From Nitrososphaerales archaeon TH5896 (lineage in GTDB: Archaea > Thermoproteota > Nitrososphaeria > Nitrososphaerales > Nitrososphaeraceae): DNA of 5,074 bases. A program made the position numbers and the translations under genes. Position 1 is the first letter of the stretch, and each line of letters opens with the position of its first letter. The DNA lies in assembly GCA_014523625.1 (NCBI GenBank), contig JAATVP010000224.1, positions 1 through 5,074 on the forward strand, read 5' to 3'. Positions 5,016-5,074 of the stretch are shown one piece after another. The notes under the pieces are model-generated. The model was not told where the DNA came from and searched no databases. It saw only the letters and a list, made by a program, of their open reading frames with translations.

Positions 5016-5074
5016 ATGAATATGAGTTTGAGTGTCATGGCGCTTTCAGTTTCTGCCGCTGCTATTCTGATCCT
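5016..5074 (+). CDS. N-terminus of a secreted or membrane protein, truncated by window end
   Basis: Only 19 full codons are visible: MNMSLSVMALSVSAAAILI, open to the edge. The stretch is almost entirely hydrophobic and small residues, as in a signal-peptide core or first transmembrane helix, but it lacks an obvious basic n-region. The start at 5016 is supported by the TATA box 28 bp upstream; in-frame ATGs at 5022 and 5037 are less well placed. It is divergent from the ureohydrolase gene, with 164 bp between the two starts. The product cannot be identified from this fragment. Confidence 0.6.
   Translation, partial: MNMSLSVMALSVSAAAILI

Overview
The window looks like a chromosomal piece of an ammonia-oxidising archaeon (Thaumarchaeota/Nitrososphaerota, probably the soil Nitrososphaerales). 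Three things suggest this. The threonyl-tRNA synthetase carries the archaeal D-aminoacyl-tRNA-deacylase-like editing domain instead of the bacterial N-terminal domains. Promoters are archaeal TATA boxes about 27-30 bp from the start codons, with no Shine-Dalgarno sequences, so transcripts should be leaderless or nearly so. The DNA is AT-rich and the genes stand alone rather than in operons. The lineage is an inference, since no rRNA or ammonia monooxygenase gene is present.

Layout. (1) Bases 1-1255, minus strand: the first 418 codons of a secreted or membrane-anchored surface protein with two discoidin-like (F5/8 type C) domains and the start of a cadherin/Ig-like repeat; its C-terminus lies beyond the left edge. 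(2) 1256-1570: a 315-bp divergent promoter region with two TATA boxes, a repeat pair flanking one TATA, a 12-bp palindrome, an 8-G run, and a tandem pair of GCTTGATCAA elements next to the other TATA. (3) 1571-1780, plus: a 69-residue protein with a C-x4-C ... C-x2-H putative zinc site. (4) 1915-3849, plus: full-length archaeal thrS. (5) 3892-4851, minus: a ureohydrolase (agmatinase/arginase family), convergent with thrS across only 42 bp. (6) 4852-5015: a divergent promoter region with two dyads. (7) 5016-5074, plus: the first codons of a gene whose product begins with a hydrophobic segment.

The genes do not form an obvious pathway. thrS is housekeeping translation with proofreading. The ureohydrolase most likely acts on agmatine or another guanidino compound, releasing urea and an amine, which in an ammonia oxidiser would touch both polyamine and nitrogen metabolism. 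The discoidin protein is probably an adhesion or cell-envelope component. I found no mobile element, CRISPR array, tRNA or rRNA, and no convincing multi-gene novel system. The best leads are the CxxC pair and signature deviations at the ureohydrolase active site, the tandem palindromes at the promoter of the small zinc protein, and the duplicated discoidin modules, each with an equivalent cysteine pair.
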